From positions 4,952-14,070 of the forward strand of contig DLND01000123.1 in assembly GCA_002476905.1 (NCBI GenBank): a stretch of DNA of 9,119 nt, given 5' to 3'. Each line of letters opens with the position of its first letter. The stretch's first letter is position 1. The notes under the pieces are model-generated. The model did no database searches, was not told where the DNA came from, and worked only from the letters and a program-made list of their open reading frames with translations. Below, piece by piece: positions 6,669-9,119 of the stretch. Origin of the DNA: Flavobacteriales bacterium UBA7519. Its GTDB lineage: Bacteria > Bacteroidota > Bacteroidia > Flavobacteriales > Weeksellaceae. The translations under genes were made by a program, and so were the position numbers.

Positions 6669-7109
6669 ATGAAAAAAATTATTTTACCTGTAGATTTTTC
6701 TGATAGTACAGATCATTTGGTAGATTTTGCTGTCGGTTTTGCGAAAGACATTAACGCAGATATTTCCCTTATTCACGTTGCTTCTTCTGATATTGGATTC
6801 GTGATTGGCGATATGGGTTTTCAGTACTTTCCAGAAGTCGAGGAGAATGAAATCAAATTCGAACTGAAAGAACTTAACAAACTAGAACAAAGAGTCATAT
6901 CGCAAGGTATAAATTGCACGCACATTTTGAAGCAAGGAGTTGCCGGAGATACTATTTTGGAACATGCCGAGGAGAACAAAGCAGATTACATTGTCGTAGG
7001 ATCACACGGCAGAAGTGGTGTGTATGATGTTCTTATTGGCAGCCTGACGAAAGAAATTACCAGAAAATCTAAAATACCAGTTCTAGTAGTACCGTGTCAC
7101 AATGATTGA
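6669..7109 (+). CDS. Universal stress protein, UspA family, single domain
   Basis: A 146-residue cytoplasmic protein of the UspA alpha/beta fold. It opens with KKIILPVDFSDST (residues 2-14), the usual first strand and adenine-contacting aspartate (D9). It ends with the nucleotide-binding motif G-x2-G-x9-G-S, here G111, G114, G124 and S125 within VGSHGRSGVYD and LIGSLT, followed by KIPVLVVP. This predicts an ATP-binding type of UspA. Bacteroidota often carry tandem two-domain Usp proteins of about 280 residues; this one is a single domain. A 50-bp gap follows the FAH gene. A weak -7-like AGTATTTG at 6636-6643 could allow independent stress-related expression, but the match is poor. Transcription ends at the strong terminator 7130-7170. 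Partners and stimulus are unknown. Confidence 0.92.
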   Translation: MKKIILPVDFSDSTDHLVDFAVGFAKDINADISLIHVASSDIGFVIGDMGFQYFPEVEENEIKFELKELNKLEQRVISQGINCTHILKQGVAGDTILEHAEENKADYIVVGSHGRSGVYDVLIGSLTKEITRKSKIPVLVVPCHND

Positions 7110-7129
7110 TTGTTTCTTTCCTACTGAAC

Positions 7130-7170
7130 AAAAAGAACCCGTCTCGTTAATTAAACAAGACGGGTTTTTT
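7130..7170. terminator. Bidirectional rho-independent terminator (UspA / small membrane protein)
   Basis: AACCCGTCT (7136-7144) pairs with AGACGGGTT (7158-7166). The helix extends outward through a G-T pair and A-T pairs (7132-7135 with 7167-7170) and inward past one mismatch. A T-run ends it on the plus strand (7165-7170), and the A-run at 7130-7134 gives a T-run on the minus strand. It lies between two convergent genes and can serve both. Confidence 0.9.
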
Positions 7171-7189
7171 ATAAATATAATCAATTTAT

Positions 7190-7423
7190 TTAACCTTCGT
7201 TTTTATAGATCTTTGGATCATAATAAGGATGTTTTCCTTCTGTAGGAGAATAATATTGCTTGTCTTTTTGTCCTCCTAATGTAGAAACAAGAATATAGCA
7301 CCAATAGCAGAAAAAGCCCGATGCTACAAGAAACAAAATCCAATTCAGAACATAGCCTGTAAGGGTAAAAAAACCGAAAGACCATTTGAAAGCTGCGCTT
7401 AATGCTAACCAGAAAGATGTCAT
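7190..7423 (-). CDS. Small two-helix membrane protein (probable DUF6341)
   Basis: A 77-residue protein reading leftward from the ATG at 7423. A hydrophobic span runs from about residue 5 to 48, with probable helices at 9-22 and 26-47, including WILFLVASGFFCYWCYIL. A short polar, tyrosine-rich tail ends in YYDPKIYKNEG. Size, the N-terminal aromatic helix and the FxYWxY-type segment resemble the flavobacterial DUF6341 family as I remember it; this was not searched. Support for a real gene: an exact -7 box upstream, a terminator correctly placed 20 bp downstream, a complete gap on the opposite strand and membrane-like composition. Function is unknown. The divergent neighbour looks like DUF6427, another Bacteroidota-restricted membrane family. 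Confidence 0.72.
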   Translation of the reverse strand: MTSFWLALSAAFKWSFGFFTLTGYVLNWILFLVASGFFCYWCYILVSTLGGQKDKQYYSPTEGKHPYYDPKIYKNEG

Positions 7424-7442
7424 CTTTTTTCTTTTTTTAAAT

Positions 7443-7450
7443 TAACTTTG
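7443..7450 (+). promoter_or_regulatory. -7 promoter box for the DUF6427-like gene
   Basis: TAACTTTG is an exact TAnnTTTG match, 16 bp before the ATG at 7467. Transcription would start near 7457, giving a leader of only about 10 nt. No TTG is found at -33; a T-rich tract occupies that position. Confidence 0.55.
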
Positions 7451-7452
7451 CA

Positions 7453-7460
7453 CAAATTTA
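7453..7460 (-). promoter_or_regulatory. -7 promoter box for the small membrane protein gene
   Basis: The complement reads TAAATTTG, an exact TAnnTTTG match. It faces the plus-strand box with only 2 bp (CA) between them. Transcription would start near 7446, about 23 nt before the ATG at 7423. Confidence 0.5.
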
Positions 7461-7466
7461 TAAAAA

Positions 7467-8366
7467 ATGTTTCGATTACTTTCTAAAGAAAGCAATATTT
7501 TTTCTATTCCAGTCTATATTGGTGTTCTTTTTCTCATTTTTATATCGCTTAATCTGTTAGATTTCAAAAACATAGACTATATATCAACGGGAATCACCTT
7601 TGTTGGAATCAGTTTGGGATATTTTTTATTTAACAACATTGCACTCAATCAGTTTTCGCATCTTCCTTTATTTTTATATACTTCTTTCGTGATCTGTTTT
7701 TACCCAGGCGATATAGATCTTGGATTGGCTTTCACATTCTTTACAAGTGCAATTATTTTGCTTATTTTAACCAGCCAGGACGACTATCTTCGGAAAAGTT
7801 CTTTTTTACTCGTAGGATCCATTTTGGCTTTTAATTATCTTGTTTTCCCTCCCAGCTGGCCTTTGGGCGTTTTTGTGATATTTCATATTATAGGAACTTC
7901 TGGAAGAATTGGCCTTAATATTTTCAGACTGATTTTCGGCGCAGCAATTATTGTCCTCAGTTATGGAGGATTAATGTATCTTATTCACTATACAACTTGG
8001 GACGCTAGCTATCTACCATTCAATGGGGACTTTAAGATGATGGATTCTTATTATCCACTATATATTCTGATCCCAATATTACTGATGTTGATTTTTTCTA
8101 TTTCTGACCATTTTAAACATTATAATGAAAAAAGCCCCATCAGCAGGTACAAATACACCTTTGTCTTAGTATTTTCACTGGCCCAGCTCATCACCATCAT
8201 ATTTTATATGGGAACAAACTATGAATACCTACTGCTGCTAGCGCTACCAGCCAGTATTATCCTAAGTCGAATGCTGCGCTTTCTTCCAAAATACTGGATG
8301 CAGGAAGCCGGACTTTGGATCATTGTATTTACGTTAGCAACATTTAAAATAATTACTTTTGCATAA
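7467..8366 (+). CDS. Polytopic membrane protein (probable DUF6427)
   Basis: A 299-residue inner-membrane protein with about nine or ten hydrophobic helices covering most of its length. It starts MFRLLSKESNIFSIPVYIGVL and contains FPPSWPLGVFVIFHIIG (about residues 127-143) and a soluble loop around residues 174-190 (TTWDASYLPFNG), which is probably extracytoplasmic. The pattern and length fit the Bacteroidota-specific DUF6427 family as I recall it; no function is known. No catalytic motif or charged pore pattern stands out. It diverges from the small membrane protein, and its stop lies 22 bp before the DUF3109 gene in the same direction, so readthrough into that gene is likely. Confidence 0.75.
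   Translation: MFRLLSKESNIFSIPVYIGVLFLIFISLNLLDFKNIDYISTGITFVGISLGYFLFNNIALNQFSHLPLFLYTSFVICFYPGDIDLGLAFTFFTSAIILLILTSQDDYLRKSSFLLVGSILAFNYLVFPPSWPLGVFVIFHIIGTSGRIGLNIFRLIFGAAIIVLSYGGLMYLIHYTTWDASYLPFNGDFKMMDSYYPLYILIPILLMLIFSISDHFKHYNEKSPISRYKYTFVLVFSLAQLITIIFYMGTNYEYLLLLALPASIILSRMLRFLPKYWMQEAGLWIIVFTLATFKIITFA
8354..8361 (+). promoter_or_regulatory. Candidate internal promoter for the DUF3109 gene
   Basis: TACTTTTG is an exact TAnnTTTG match inside the last codons of the preceding gene. It would start transcription near 8368, about 21 nt before the ATG at 8389. No TTG lies at the usual -33 distance, so it may be a chance match. Confidence 0.35.
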
Positions 8367-8388
8367 ATTTTAAAACCTTTAATGAAGA

Positions 8389-8973
8389 ATGATTCAAATA
8401 GATGATAAACTGATTTCAGAAGATATATTTGCCGAAAGCTTTGTATGTAACCTTACCAAGTGCAAAGGTGCCTGTTGTGTAGATGGCGACACGGGCGCAC
8501 CATTAGAAAAGGAAGAACTAGCTATCCTCGATGATATTTTTCCAAAAGTTAAGCCTTATTTAAGACCTGAAGGTGTAAAAGCGATCGAGGAACAGGGAAC
8601 ATGGGTTATTGATGATTATGATGGTGGCTATGTAACAACCCTTGTAAACGGCAGTGAGTGCGCTTATGTGATTTTTGATGAGAAAGGAACTACAAAGTGC
8701 GGAATAGAGAAAGCCTATGAAGATGGTGCTGTAGACTGGAAAAAGCCTATTTCATGCCATCTCTATCCTATTCGGGTGAATGAGTATAAAACATTCACAG
8801 CACTTAACTATCACGAATGGAATATTTGTAAAGACGCTTGTACGCTAGGCTCCGAACTGCAAGTCAGAATCTATCAGTTTCTGAAAGAACCGCTGATTAG
8901 AAAATATGGTCCTGAGTTTTATGAAACACTTACAGAAGCTGCCCAAGAATGGGAACGAGAATTTAACTCATAA
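8389..8973 (+). CDS. DUF3109 cysteine-rich protein (YkgJ-like metal-binding type)
   Basis: A 194-residue, probably cytoplasmic protein with nine cysteines. An N-terminal cluster C20-x4-C25-x3-C29-C30 (FVCNLTKCKGACC) is followed by C91, C104 (TKCGIEKA), C123 (ISCHLYPIR) and C147/C151 (NICKDAC). This spacing, with the ACCVDGDTGAPL and CHLYPIRV stretches, matches DUF3109, a family related to the YkgJ zinc- or iron-chelating cluster proteins, so it likely binds Zn2+ or an iron-sulfur cluster. The biochemical role is not established. There is no signal peptide or membrane helix. The ATG at 8389 gives the expected N-terminus; the ATG at 8382 is in another frame. It follows the DUF6427-like gene by 22 bp and is closed by the terminator at 8974-9002. 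Confidence 0.9.
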   Translation: MIQIDDKLISEDIFAESFVCNLTKCKGACCVDGDTGAPLEKEELAILDDIFPKVKPYLRPEGVKAIEEQGTWVIDDYDGGYVTTLVNGSECAYVIFDEKGTTKCGIEKAYEDGAVDWKKPISCHLYPIRVNEYKTFTALNYHEWNICKDACTLGSELQVRIYQFLKEPLIRKYGPEFYETLTEAAQEWEREFNS

Positions 8974-9002
8974 AAAAAGAACCCGAAAAACGGGTTCTTT
9001 TT
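8974..9002. terminator. Bidirectional rho-independent terminator after DUF3109
   Basis: A perfect 12-bp stem: AAAAAGAACCCG (8974-8985) pairs with CGGGTTCTTTTT (8991-9002) around a 5-nt A loop. The A/T ends supply a T-run on either strand. It starts one base after the DUF3109 stop and also lies 22 bp beyond the end of the leftward gene at 9025, so it can end both. Confidence 0.93.
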
Positions 9003-9024
9003 AATTTCAAAGGATTTTGGCAAT

Positions 9025-9119
9025 TTATTTAAATTCATCGTCAGAAACCGGCTGATTGATTTTGATATCAGAATTTTTAATTTTTATCTCCTGTCCTACA
9101 GCATTGAGTGTCATCTCTT
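9025..9119 (-). CDS. C-terminal tail of an unidentified leftward gene (5' part outside window)
   Basis: Thirty codons plus a TAA stop (complement of 9025-9027) are open to the right edge. The readable tail includes MTLNAVGQEIKIKNSD and ends NQPVSDDEFK. Alternating hydrophobic and polar residues suggest beta strands. The N-x-P-V-x-D-x-E-F-K ending resembles the tails of LolA-like or other outer-envelope proteins in Bacteroidota, but this is too short to assign. Its placement just before a bidirectional terminator supports a real gene. Confidence 0.6.
   Translation of the reverse strand, partial: EMTLNAVGQEIKIKNSDIKINQPVSDDEFK

Noticed and set aside
1..9119. Mobile element, CRISPR, toxin-antitoxin or phage defence system
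   Set aside because: No transposase, integrase, regular repeats, attachment-site pairs or paired toxin-antitoxin genes are visible; all sizeable frames fit metabolic, envelope or conserved unknown families.

Overview
The window looks like chromosome from a Flavobacteriia member, most likely the Chryseobacterium/Epilithonimonas group (Weeksellaceae). I infer this from AT-rich coding sequence, weak Shine-Dalgarno signals, several matches to the Bacteroidota -7 promoter box TAnnTTTG, and lineage-typical families (DUF2147, DUF3109 and probable DUF6341/DUF6427 proteins). The genus call rests on remembered family resemblance, not on a search. I see no tRNA, rRNA, CRISPR array, insertion sequence, integrase or phage gene; this reads as core-type chromosome.

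Layout. Positions 1-379 (-) hold a secreted DUF2147 protein cut by the left edge. Positions 535-2163 (-) encode an ArnT/PMT-like membrane glycosyltransferase (GT39 type). It diverges, across a 69-bp gap with two opposed -7 boxes, from a tightly packed (+) operon: a DPM1/ArnC-like GT2 polyprenyl-phosphate glycosyltransferase (2233-3186), an LPG_synthase_TM/AglD2-like membrane protein (3167-4036, overlapping by 20 bp with a TTG start), and phosphatidylserine synthase PssA (4033-4776, ATGA overlap). Further (+) genes follow: a DEDDh exonuclease (4842-5606), a DUF486 four-helix membrane protein (5611-5982), a fumarylacetoacetate-hydrolase-family enzyme (6010-6618) and a UspA-type stress protein (6669-7109). 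A strong bidirectional terminator at 7130-7170 separates UspA from a small convergent membrane protein (7190-7423, -). That protein diverges from a polytopic membrane protein (7467-8366, +), with two face-to-face -7 boxes only 2 bp apart. A cysteine-rich DUF3109 protein (8389-8973, +) follows, then a second strong bidirectional terminator (8974-9002) and the C-terminal tail of a leftward gene (9025-9119, -).

How the genes may work together. The most coherent theme is envelope lipid and glycan chemistry at 535-4776. The GT2 enzyme would load a sugar onto a polyprenyl phosphate on the cytoplasmic side, a flippase-like protein could help move or handle lipid, and the GT39 enzyme would use the lipid-linked sugar on the periplasmic side to modify lipid A, another lipid or a protein. 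PssA supplies phosphatidylserine/phosphatidylethanolamine and is translationally coupled to the flippase-like gene. The families are well supported; the joint pathway and its acceptor are inference. The rest is housekeeping and small conserved genes of unknown role. I found no clear undescribed defence or mobile system.
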